Shown here: positions 1 to 8,373 of the stretch, one piece after another
How positions within the stretch are numbered: position 1 is the stretch's first letter
Layout: the number at the start of each line of letters is the position of its first letter
Source of the DNA: an uncultured Lachnospiraceae bacterium
GTDB taxonomy: Bacteria; Bacillota; Clostridia; Lachnospirales; Lachnospiraceae
NCBI GenBank assembly: GCA_947644545.1
Contig: CANRZW010000011.1
Coordinates: 1-64,000 of the forward strand
Length of the DNA stretch: 64,000 bases
Direction: 5' to 3'
Notes under the pieces: model-generated
Databases searched by the model: none
Told to the model about the DNA's origin: nothing
Seen by the model: the letters and a program-made list of their open reading frames with translations, nothing else
Made by a program: the position numbers and the translations under genes

Positions 1-50
1 TTTTCATGGCGTTTTGTGCCTTGAGCGGAGCGAAAGGAATGGATATAAAA

Positions 51-92
51 ATGAAGAGAAAAGAAATGAAGAGAAAAGAAGTGAAGAAAGAA
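51..92. repeat. 15-bp purine-rich tandem repeat upstream of the GH1 gene
   Basis: Two exact copies of ATGAAGAGAAAAGAA (51-65, 66-80) are followed by a degenerate third beginning GTGAAGAAAGAA. The surrounding 1-179 holds no gene that I can see; it is purine-rich leader sequence ending in the GH1 ribosome binding site. One of many short intergenic tandem repeats in the window. Confidence 0.8.
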
Positions 93-179
93 GTGTAGAA
101 AGAAAAGAAAAAATGATAAGAAATGCTTAAGAAGTAATTTTGAAGCAGCCAGGAGGAGAGCGGAAGGAGGGGCAGTAAG

Positions 180-1508
180 ATGAGTTTTTCGGAAAAATTT
201 CTCTGGGGAGCGGCCAGCGCGGCTTACCAGATCGAGGGGGCATACGATGAGGACGGAAAGGGCATGGGCATCTGGGATGCGTTGTCTGGCGGACATGTGA
301 AACACGGGGAAAATGGAAATAACGCCTGTGATCATTATCACCGTTATAAGGAGGATGTGGCGCTCATGAAGCAGATGCGGCTTAAGGCATATCGATTTTC
401 GGTAAGCTGGCCCAGAATAATGCCGGAGGAGCATACGGTGAATCAGAAAGGGCTGGATTATTACAGAGATCTGGTCAAAGAGCTGCTGGATGCAGGAATC
501 ACTCCCATGTGCACGCTTTTCCACTGGAACCTGCCCATGTGGCTGCATGAGAAGGGCGGTTGGCTCTATGAGGGAATCAGCGACTGTTTTGCGGAATTTA
601 CGCAGGTTGTAGTGGATGCCCTGTCAGACCAGGTGGCTGTCTGGATGACTGTGAATGAGGCTTCCACGTTCACCGGGGCAGGCTATCTGGATGGTATCCA
701 TGCGCCTTTCGAGAGGAGTGAGCCGGGTTCGGCGCAGCGGCTGGATCGGATGTGCAGACTGACGAGGAATGTACTGCTTGCCCATGGAAAAGCCGTGGAA
801 GTTATCCGGGAAAGAGCGGTACGAACCCCTCAGGTTGGAATCGCCATGGACGGCACACTGTGGATGCCATGGCAGGAAACGGCGGAGGAGATTGAGAAGG
901 CACGCGGTATTACATTCCGGGATGTGGCGGATCAGCATCAGGTGAACTGGTGGATGGATCCCATCATGAAGGGCATCGTGCAGAAGGAACTGGCGCGGTA
1001 TCTCAATGCGGACGACCTGAAAATCATTCACAAGCCGGTGGATTTCATGGGGTACAACTGTTACAAGGCCAATAACTACGACGACGAGCAGGGGAAAAAC
1101 CCGGCGGTCTATCCGGGACTCGCGAGGACAGCCATGGAATGGCCCATCACGCCGGACGCATTGTACTGGGCGGTGCGCTTTTATCATGAAAGATATGATC
1201 TGCCGATCCTGATCACGGAAAACGGTATGGCCAATCTGGATTTCGTCATGAGTGACGGCAATGTCCACGATATCCAGCGCATCGAGTACTTGAAGGGCTA
1301 TTTAAAAGGATTAAAGAGAGCGGTTCAGGAAGGGTATCCGGTGATGGGATATCTCTACTGGTCGATCATGGATAATTTCGAGTGGGCGGAAGGCTATGAC
1401 AAGCGGTTTGGGCTGGTCTATGTAGACTACAGGACACAGGAACGCATCCCGAAAGACTCGGCCATCTGGTACGCGGAACTGATCAGGGAAAACGGGGAGA
1501 ATCTGTAA
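180..1508 (+). CDS. GH1 family beta-glucosidase / 6-phospho-beta-glucosidase-like
   Basis: A 442-residue protein spanning the whole GH1 (beta/alpha)8 barrel. It opens with the family N-terminus (FLWGAASAAYQIEGA). Glu160 in MTVNEA is the expected acid/base (usual motif TxNEP, here with Ala instead of Pro) and Glu347 in ITENG is the nucleophile. The C-terminal WSIMDNFEWAEGY segment forms the glycone and aglycone sites. There is no signal peptide, so it acts in the cytoplasm. The start is supported by AAGGAGG about 10 nt upstream. It is the first gene of a run of same-strand glycosidase and transporter genes, suggesting a role in trimming beta-glucosides brought in by the downstream symporter. 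Whether it needs phosphorylated substrates cannot be told from sequence; the lack of a PTS gene nearby favours unphosphorylated ones. Confidence 0.93.
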   Translation: MSFSEKFLWGAASAAYQIEGAYDEDGKGMGIWDALSGGHVKHGENGNNACDHYHRYKEDVALMKQMRLKAYRFSVSWPRIMPEEHTVNQKGLDYYRDLVKELLDAGITPMCTLFHWNLPMWLHEKGGWLYEGISDCFAEFTQVVVDALSDQVAVWMTVNEASTFTGAGYLDGIHAPFERSEPGSAQRLDRMCRLTRNVLLAHGKAVEVIRERAVRTPQVGIAMDGTLWMPWQETAEEIEKARGITFRDVADQHQVNWWMDPIMKGIVQKELARYLNADDLKIIHKPVDFMGYNCYKANNYDDEQGKNPAVYPGLARTAMEWPITPDALYWAVRFYHERYDLPILITENGMANLDFVMSDGNVHDIQRIEYLKGYLKGLKRAVQEGYPVMGYLYWSIMDNFEWAEGYDKRFGLVYVDYRTQERIPKDSAIWYAELIRENGENL

Positions 1509-1580
1509 TCATACCTGCTTCTGTTCAGGTTGGCAGCCTGATACAGGAGATGGGGATAAGGAAAGAAAGGGGAGAAGAAT

Positions 1581-4028
1581 ATGAAGCAGCATATCGGGAT
1601 TCATAAAACAGAGGCAAACAGGGGAGTACTGGATTATTCTCATTTGCTGGACGCTCCGGCGGGAAAACATGGATTCGTGGAGACGAGGGGCGGCCGCCTC
1701 TATTTCGAGGACGGAACAAGAGCCAGATTTCTGGGCTTTAACGTGGCGGCCAGATCCAACACGCCGGATCATGAGACGGCCAGGAAGCTGGCGGAGCGTT
1801 TTGCCAGCATGGGGGTCAATGTGATCCGTCTGCATGCGGCGGATGCGCCTATTGGCGATGAGCCGGGCAGTTGGAGCAGCTGCAGGGAGGCGCCGCTTCT
1901 GGATTATGAGAAGGGGAACGGGCGTTCTTTTCATACGGAAGGGCTGGACCGGTTCGACTATTTTGCGGCCCAGTTGAAGCAGAAGGGAATCTATCTGCAT
2001 ATTGATCTGATCGTGGCCAGAGATTTCACGGCAGGGGACGGCCTGGACTATCCGGGCGCCGCAGGTTCCTGCGTGAAGCGGTTTCCCATGTATAATAAAC
2101 GGATGATCGAACTGCAGAAGGAGTATGCAAAACAGCTCTTATGCCATGTAAATCCCTATACGGGACTGGCATTGATCGACGATCCGGCAGTCATGACCAT
2201 TCAGATCAACAACGAGGATTCGGCCATCAAGGGGACTATGGAAACCGACGGCAGGGAGGAGATGCAGCCCTACCGGGATGAAGTACAGGCGCGGTTCAAC
2301 CATTTCCTGCTGGCGAAGTACGGGACGAGAGAGCGGCTGCGTGAAGCATGGACTCATGAGGGACTCTGTGCGCTGGGGGAGGAAGAGGACCCAGGTCAGG
2401 GAACCGTGCGGGGCGTGGACGGGAATTTCTATCAGCCTGTGAATGAACCTGCAGGAGACTGGAACGGTGCGGTCAGTCCGGCCCGCTATGCGGACTTTAT
2501 GGAATTCGGTATCCACAGGAACAGGCAGTTCTATCAGGATATGAAGGATTATCTGCATTCTCTGGGGGTAAAAGTGCCGATCGTGACCAGCAATCTGGTG
2601 GCCGGGGCGGCGGACGTATACGGCCATACCGACGGTGATCTGATGGAAAATAACAGTTATTTCAATCATCCGCTGCTGCCGCTGCAGGAGCCGGACACCT
2701 ATTTGGTAGCCGGACCGGCGGAGTATGTATCCACGAATCCGCTGACCATGCAGAAGGGGATCGGCTCTATGGCGACGACACTTCTTAGCCTGGCGTCGGT
2801 TGCCATTGTGAAAGGAAAGCCGTTTATGCTCAGCGAATGGAATGAATATGGCGAACATGCTTTTCACTCCACGGCTTTTGTCCAAACGATAGCCTATGCC
2901 TGCCTGAATGATTGGGACGGATTGATTCTGTACAATCATCATACATCGGAGAAAGGTGACGATCAGCCGGCGGATGAGATCCACAATGTTTTTGACGTGT
3001 ATAACGATCCGGCCGTGATCTGCCAATGGGGCTTTATGGCTACTGTTTTCCTGAAAGGACTGGTGTCGCCTGCAAGAAACCGCGTGGATGTGGTCTATAC
3101 GCAGAACGATCTAAAGACGCTGCCCAATATGCATGCCATGCCCATGACGTTCCTGCCCTATGTGACCGCCATGCGGAACGTATTCCTGGACGGCGGTGAC
3201 ACCTATCAGGGAGATGCGGATGTGGCTGTCAACGCAGGATTCTTAAACGGTGCGGATTTGTCGGAGGCAAAGCGCGGCGTCTACTATGCCTGGTCACCTT
3301 ACCGGGATGCTTTCAGAAAGTATCAGGAAGAGAATCGTCTGCACCGTGCGGCAAGCGGAACGAACGAGCTGGAACAGGGCGTTCATCTGGGAGAACGCGC
3401 ACTGGTATTTGATGAGATCGCAAAGATTGCCGGGAGTGGTGATTACCGGAAGTTTGCCGCGGTTCTGGACCGGGCCATGAAGGAATGGGGCGTCATGCCG
3501 GAGGGCACAGGTCTGGTGGACGGGAAGCTGATCTCGGATACGGGTGAGATCTGTTTTGATCCGGATCATGCACAATATGAGGTCCATACGCCTTACTGTG
3601 CTTATTTCAGCGGTGCGCCGGAAGAAAGGATCAGTCTTTCCGAGCGGGTGGAAGTATGGGCAAAGAATGAACGGATCTCGCTGGCGCTTCTGCCGGTCGG
3701 GGAAGAAACGCTCGCCGGAGCCGATGAGTATGTGTTGACGGCCATGGGCGCCACCGGCATGGATGGGACTACTTATGAGCAGGGACCGGAGCTGATGGGG
3801 ATTCCCTTTACGGCAGTGAAGTTTCGGGGTAAGCTGTATGCGGAGACCCTGGAGGGCAGTCTGCTTGTCAGGGCCGGGAAAGCGTCGCTTACGGCATTAA
3901 GTCCGGTGGGCGAAGTGATCGGAGAGATCCCGGGTACGGAGTCGGCGGAAGGTGTCCTTTTCGAGATGACAGGAGAGCTGCCAGGGGTACAGTATCATTT
4001 GCGGATTGAGAGGGAATGCGGCAAATAG
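1581..4028 (+). CDS. Clan GH-A (GH5/GH42-like) glycoside hydrolase
   Basis: An 815-residue cytoplasmic protein with no signal peptide. An N-terminal beta region (FEDGTRARFLGFN, about residues 40-60) leads into a TIM barrel with MGVNVIRLH, typical of cellulase-like clan GH-A enzymes. The candidate acid/base is the Glu in QINNEDS near residue 210, and the candidate nucleophile is the Glu in MLSEWNEYG near residue 415. A beta-rich C-terminal region follows. The exact GH family is not recognised; substrate is unknown. It sits 72 bp after the GH1 gene with a good ribosome binding site (GGGGAGAAG) and upstream of the symporter, so it is probably co-transcribed and acts on an imported plant oligosaccharide or glycoside. 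Confidence 0.75.
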   Translation: MKQHIGIHKTEANRGVLDYSHLLDAPAGKHGFVETRGGRLYFEDGTRARFLGFNVAARSNTPDHETARKLAERFASMGVNVIRLHAADAPIGDEPGSWSSCREAPLLDYEKGNGRSFHTEGLDRFDYFAAQLKQKGIYLHIDLIVARDFTAGDGLDYPGAAGSCVKRFPMYNKRMIELQKEYAKQLLCHVNPYTGLALIDDPAVMTIQINNEDSAIKGTMETDGREEMQPYRDEVQARFNHFLLAKYGTRERLREAWTHEGLCALGEEEDPGQGTVRGVDGNFYQPVNEPAGDWNGAVSPARYADFMEFGIHRNRQFYQDMKDYLHSLGVKVPIVTSNLVAGAADVYGHTDGDLMENNSYFNHPLLPLQEPDTYLVAGPAEYVSTNPLTMQKGIGSMATTLLSLASVAIVKGKPFMLSEWNEYGEHAFHSTAFVQTIAYACLNDWDGLILYNHHTSEKGDDQPADEIHNVFDVYNDPAVICQWGFMATVFLKGLVSPARNRVDVVYTQNDLKTLPNMHAMPMTFLPYVTAMRNVFLDGGDTYQGDADVAVNAGFLNGADLSEAKRGVYYAWSPYRDAFRKYQEENRLHRAASGTNELEQGVHLGERALVFDEIAKIAGSGDYRKFAAVLDRAMKEWGVMPEGTGLVDGKLISDTGEICFDPDHAQYEVHTPYCAYFSGAPEERISLSERVEVWAKNERISLALLPVGEETLAGADEYVLTAMGATGMDGTTYEQGPELMGIPFTAVKFRGKLYAETLEGSLLVRAGKASLTALSPVGEVIGEIPGTESAEGVLFEMTGELPGVQYHLRIERECGK

Positions 4029-4066
4029 AAATTAATAATTTCAAAAATGCAAATTAAGTTTTAATG

Positions 4067-4117
4067 GATCAGATATACAAATAGATCAGATATACAAATG
4101 GATCAGATAAATAAAGC
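4067..4117. repeat. 17-bp tandem repeat before the symporter gene
   Basis: Three copies of a GATCAGATATACAAAT-like unit begin at 4067, 4084 and 4101, spaced exactly 17 bp; the third is truncated. One ATG inside the repeat (4098) is in frame with the symporter and creates a false upstream start. Confidence 0.85.
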
Positions 4118-4139
4118 AGAAAAGGAGAGGGAAAGTAAA

Positions 4140-5555
4140 ATGGGTAAGAAAGAAACGGCAGTCCGCTATGATGCGGACGGTGCAAGACGGGTTATGCGTA
4201 AAAGAGATTATCTGGCGGATTTCGGCGGTCAGTTCAGCCTGGGGTTGATGGCGAATCTGGTAGGACAGCTGACTTATTTCTATACCGATAAGGTGGGACT
4301 TGCGGTTGGCGGCGTGGGAATCGTGATGATGATTGCCAAGGTTCTCGATGCCTTTACGGATGTAATCGTGGGAAATATGGTTGACCACTCGAAGGGCGGC
4401 AATAAGAAGTACTATTCCTGGATGCTGCGGATGGCAGTACCGGCAGCAGCCGTGATCATTATGATGTTTACCGTGCCGACACAGGCAGGACAGATGCCGG
4501 CCATGATCTATGCGCTGGTCACGAATCTGCTGTTGACAGCGGTGATCTACACGATGATCGCAACGCCTTTCGGTGCGGTGATGATCGTGAGGACGAACAG
4601 TCAGAGTGAGCGCAGCAGCATGGGTGTGTGGCGTGCGGTCGGCAACTATGGGGCAGGAATGGTCGTGGCGATCGCTACGATCCCGGTTACCAACCTGCTG
4701 GGCGGTACCCAGAGTGCCTGGATCAAGTACGGGGCTGTTCTGGCAGCGGTAGTATTACTGCTTTTCCTGATCTGTTATAATAACGGAAGAAAAGCGAAAT
4801 TCGCATCGGAGTTTACGGAGGAAGCGGCAGATGGCGTGCCGGAGCAGGAAGAAGAACCGGTGCCGTTCGGTGAGGCCATGGGAATGTTGTTTCACAATAA
4901 ATATTGGGTGATTGTTCTGTTGTTCAATTTGATAACAAGTGTTACATCCGGCGTGGCCGCATCTTCCGGTACTTATTATTGCAAGTGGATCTTCGGCAAT
5001 GACAATCTGGTCGGCCTGCTGGGCGCGGCAGGAATGCTGGCTACGGTGATCGGTTTTGTGGTCTCCAAACCGATTATCTCCAAGCTGGGCGTGCAGAGGA
5101 CGATCTATGTGGGTCTGTTGGGCGCAGCCCTGACGGCAGCCGTGCGCTGTGTGCTGCCAACCAACTTCGCTGTCTATACGGCATGCAGCCTGATCGGCAG
5201 TCTGATCCAGATTCCGCTTATGTGTCTGTATGGTGTGCTGACAGCCATGGCAGTGGACTATAACGAATGGAAATATGATAAGAAGCTGGTGGCTATGTCC
5301 GGCGGTGCAATCGGCTTCGGCAGCAAGGTGGGCAATGGTTTGGATTCTGTGATTCTCAGTCTGTTTCTCACGATCGGCGCCTATGATGCGACCCTGGAGG
5401 CGGCCAGCACGTCCATGCGGTACTCGATTTACGGATTTTCCAATTATCTGCCGCTTGTGATCAACGTGGTCATGTTCCTGATCTTTACGAAATTTGATCT
5501 GGAGAAGAAACTGCCGCAGATGCGTGCGGAAGTGGCAGCCAGAAGAGAACGATAA
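4140..5555 (+). CDS. GPH-family sugar:cation symporter (MFS)
   Basis: A 471-residue membrane protein with about 12 hydrophobic segments and the glycoside-pentoside-hexuronide (MelB/YicJ-like) N-terminal pattern: a short cytoplasmic lead (KRDYLADFGGQFSLGLM), helix 1, YFYTDKVGL, then DAFTDVIVGNMVD, where Asp residues couple cations in this family. I place the start at 4140 because AAGGAGAGGG lies just upstream; an in-frame ATG at 4098 would put repeat-encoded residues at the N-terminus. Its place between GH genes suggests it imports the glycosides that GH1, GH78 and GH3 cleave. Substrate is unproven. Confidence 0.9.
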   Translation: MGKKETAVRYDADGARRVMRKRDYLADFGGQFSLGLMANLVGQLTYFYTDKVGLAVGGVGIVMMIAKVLDAFTDVIVGNMVDHSKGGNKKYYSWMLRMAVPAAAVIIMMFTVPTQAGQMPAMIYALVTNLLLTAVIYTMIATPFGAVMIVRTNSQSERSSMGVWRAVGNYGAGMVVAIATIPVTNLLGGTQSAWIKYGAVLAAVVLLLFLICYNNGRKAKFASEFTEEAADGVPEQEEEPVPFGEAMGMLFHNKYWVIVLLFNLITSVTSGVAASSGTYYCKWIFGNDNLVGLLGAAGMLATVIGFVVSKPIISKLGVQRTIYVGLLGAALTAAVRCVLPTNFAVYTACSLIGSLIQIPLMCLYGVLTAMAVDYNEWKYDKKLVAMSGGAIGFGSKVGNGLDSVILSLFLTIGAYDATLEAASTSMRYSIYGFSNYLPLVINVVMFLIFTKFDLEKKLPQMRAEVAARRER

Positions 5556-5583
5556 GAGAAAGAAGAGAGATAAGAGAAAGGGG
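5551..5583. repeat. 18-bp purine tandem repeat at the symporter-rhamnosidase junction
   Basis: Two copies of GATAAGAGAAAG plus spacer start at 5551 and 5569 (18-bp period). The first overlaps the symporter stop codon, so the repeat forms most of the 41-bp spacer before the GH78 gene. Confidence 0.7.
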
Positions 5584-5596
5584 CAGGGCAAGGAAC

Positions 5597-8317
5597 ATGA
5601 AAGTATACGATTTCCGGACAGAATACAGAAAAAGTCCGACCGGCTTGTCGGTAAGGATCCCGCGGTTTTCCTGGAAGATGGAGGCCGCGCGGAAGAATAC
5701 GGTGCAGAAGGCATACCACTTGCTGGTCAGACAGGGTGAGCGGACGGTGTGGGACAGCGGCAGGGTAAGGAGCAGTCAATCGGTGCTGGTTTCGTATGAA
5801 GGAGCGCAGCTGGAAGCGGAACGAAGATACGACATGGAACTGACCGTGGAGGACAATTACGGGAACAGCAGTATGGTCAATGCCTGGTTTGAGACGGGTA
5901 TCTTTGATCCGCATGAACTTCAGGCACAGATGATCACTCACGACCTGCCGGCAGAGGAGACGGCCTGCCCGGTCTTTTACAGGGAATTTACACCGCGCGG
6001 GCCGGTCGCACAGGCCTGCGTCTATGCCACGGCGCATGGCGTCTATGAGTTGTATGTGAACGGACGCAGGGCAGGAGAGGACTACATGGCGCCGGGCTGG
6101 ACCAGCTATCACAAGCGGCTGCAGTATCAGCATTATGATATCACGGCATATCTGCAGGAAGAAAACCGGATCGAGATGTGGGTCGGAAACGGCTGGTATA
6201 AGGGGATCTTAAGCTTCGACTGCAAACCTGACCGCTACGGTGACCGGGTGGCGGCCCTGGCGGAGATTCATATTCGGTACGCCGACGGCACGACGGAAAT
6301 TCTGGCTACGGATGAAAGCTGGAAGGTGCAGACCGGCTGTATCCGCTACAGTGAGATCTATATGGGGGAGACGCAGGATACGGACAATCCGGTGATTCGG
6401 GAAGGTAAGGTTTCGATCGTACCTTTTGACAAAGCGGTTCTGACGCCGCAGGAGAGCGAGCCGGTGCGGGTAACCGAGCGGATTGTGGCCAGAGAGGTGC
6501 TTACGGATCCGCAGGGCAATGTGTTGGTGGACTTCGGTCAGAATATCACCGGGCTGGTGGAGGTGAAGATCCGGGGAAAGAAGGGGCAGAAGATCCGGAT
6601 CCGCCATGCGGAAACGCTTGACCGGGACGGTGTTTTCTATCCGGATACGCTGCGCACAGCCATTTCCCACGATACTTATATTCTGAATGGGGAGGAACAG
6701 ACACTGATGCCTCACTTTACCTTCCACGGGTTCCGCTATATTGCCGTGGACGGTGTGGAGGAAGTAAGAAAAGAGATGTTCACGGCCTGCGCCATGCATT
6801 CGGATATGGAACGGATCGGCAGCTTTCACTGCTCCAATGAGAAGGTGAACAGACTGCAGAATAATATCAGCTGGAGTCTTCGGGATAATTTCTTCGATAT
6901 TCCGTCGGACTGTCCGCAGCGGGATGAGCGGCTGGGGTGGATGGGGGATGCGCAGGTATTTTCCTGGACGGCGGCTTTTAACCGCAATACGGCATTGTTT
7001 TTCACCAAGTGGATGCGGGATGTGGCGGCGGAATCTTCACTGGAAAAAGGCGTGCCCCATATCGTGCCGGACATTCAGGGCACCTACAGCTCGGCGGCAT
7101 GGAGTGATGCGGCGGTTATTATTCCATGGGTGGTCTACCAGACTTACGGGGATGTGAGGATTCTGGAAGAATCCTGGCAGTGTATGCATGAGTGGGTGGA
7201 TTATATTGCGGATAAGACCAATGAAAACGGCCTCTGGATGAGCAATTATCAGTATGGCGACTGGCTGGCATTAGACCGGGAAGCGGGCGAGAGCAGTGTG
7301 GGCGCTACGGATGTTTACCTGGTGGCAAACGCCTGTTATCTTTATGTCACGGATCTGGTGCGGCGGACGGCACAGGTATTGGGGAAAGAGGAGGATGCCC
7401 GGCGGTATCAGGCTTTGTACGAGCGGACGCTTCTCTCTTTCCGGCAGGAATATTATACGTCTCGCGGTCGTATCGTCAGCGAGACACAGACCGGCTGTGT
7501 GTTGTCTCTGCATTTTGACCTTGCCAGGGAAGAGGACAGGGCAACGATCCTGCATACACTGGTTACCAATATCGAAAACCATAAGAATCATCTGACTACC
7601 GGATTTGTGGGAACACCCTATCTGTGCCGTGCCTTGTCGGATAACGGTGCACACGACCTGGCAGGGAGCCTGTTTATGCGGGAAGATTATCCTTCCTGGC
7701 TTTATGCGGTCGGTAAGGGGGCGACCACTGTCTGGGAGCGGTGGGACGGCATCCGTCCGGACGGTACCATGCCGCATCCGGGTTTAAATTCCATGAATCA
7801 TTATGCTAACGGCGCAGTCGGTGACTGGATGTACCGGAAGATAGGCGGCATCAACCAACTGGAAGCCGGGTATCACAGAGTATCCGTCAAACCCATGTTT
7901 GTGAGAGGCATCGAGGAGGCGGAGACGACGCTTGAGACGCCCTATGGAAAGGTCCGTTCCTATTGGCGATGCCGGGATAAGCGGATCCGTGTGGAAGTGA
8001 GCATACCGGCCAACACGTCGGCGCTGCTTTATCTGCCGGAAAAAGAAGGTGTGACGGAGGTTGGCTCCGGTGAGTATGTGTATGAATATGATACCCGGAC
8101 CAGCTTGCGGGAACTGTGGTTTACCCTGGACAATACGCTGGGGGAGATCATGGAGGAGCCGCTGGGGAAAAAGCTTCTGGATCAAATGGTGCCGGAGCTG
8201 ATGGCCAATCCGATGATCGAGTATGCGAAGAGGATGACATTGGCGGAAGGGATCAGTTCCGCGCCGGAAATACGGGCAGTATATGAAGCGGTGCTGCAGG
8301 CGCTGAATGAGCAATAG
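5597..8317 (+). CDS. GH78 alpha-L-rhamnosidase
   Basis: A 906-residue inverting alpha-L-rhamnosidase. Domains in order: an N-terminal beta-sandwich (about 1-110); a rhamnosidase-N lectin-like domain (about 130-290, ELYVNGRRAGEDYMAPGW); a concanavalin-like domain with YIAVDGVEEV; the (alpha/alpha)6 catalytic domain (about 400-780) with the family signature SDCPQRDERLGWMGDAQ carrying the general acid; VWERWDGIRPDG with the putative base Glu; and a C-terminal beta-sandwich. The last ~60 residues add a charged helical tail. It lacks a signal peptide. It should release terminal L-rhamnose from rutinosides, saponins or rhamnogalacturonan fragments inside the cell. The start follows AAGGA; the gene is 41 bp after the symporter. 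Confidence 0.95.
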   Translation: MKVYDFRTEYRKSPTGLSVRIPRFSWKMEAARKNTVQKAYHLLVRQGERTVWDSGRVRSSQSVLVSYEGAQLEAERRYDMELTVEDNYGNSSMVNAWFETGIFDPHELQAQMITHDLPAEETACPVFYREFTPRGPVAQACVYATAHGVYELYVNGRRAGEDYMAPGWTSYHKRLQYQHYDITAYLQEENRIEMWVGNGWYKGILSFDCKPDRYGDRVAALAEIHIRYADGTTEILATDESWKVQTGCIRYSEIYMGETQDTDNPVIREGKVSIVPFDKAVLTPQESEPVRVTERIVAREVLTDPQGNVLVDFGQNITGLVEVKIRGKKGQKIRIRHAETLDRDGVFYPDTLRTAISHDTYILNGEEQTLMPHFTFHGFRYIAVDGVEEVRKEMFTACAMHSDMERIGSFHCSNEKVNRLQNNISWSLRDNFFDIPSDCPQRDERLGWMGDAQVFSWTAAFNRNTALFFTKWMRDVAAESSLEKGVPHIVPDIQGTYSSAAWSDAAVIIPWVVYQTYGDVRILEESWQCMHEWVDYIADKTNENGLWMSNYQYGDWLALDREAGESSVGATDVYLVANACYLYVTDLVRRTAQVLGKEEDARRYQALYERTLLSFRQEYYTSRGRIVSETQTGCVLSLHFDLAREEDRATILHTLVTNIENHKNHLTTGFVGTPYLCRALSDNGAHDLAGSLFMREDYPSWLYAVGKGATTVWERWDGIRPDGTMPHPGLNSMNHYANGAVGDWMYRKIGGINQLEAGYHRVSVKPMFVRGIEEAETTLETPYGKVRSYWRCRDKRIRVEVSIPANTSALLYLPEKEGVTEVGSGEYVYEYDTRTSLRELWFTLDNTLGEIMEEPLGKKLLDQMVPELMANPMIEYAKRMTLAEGISSAPEIRAVYEAVLQALNEQ

Positions 8318-8373
8318 TAATGGAAGATAATCTTAAGAGATAACATCGGTGAAATATTGGCGGTGGAGGAGAC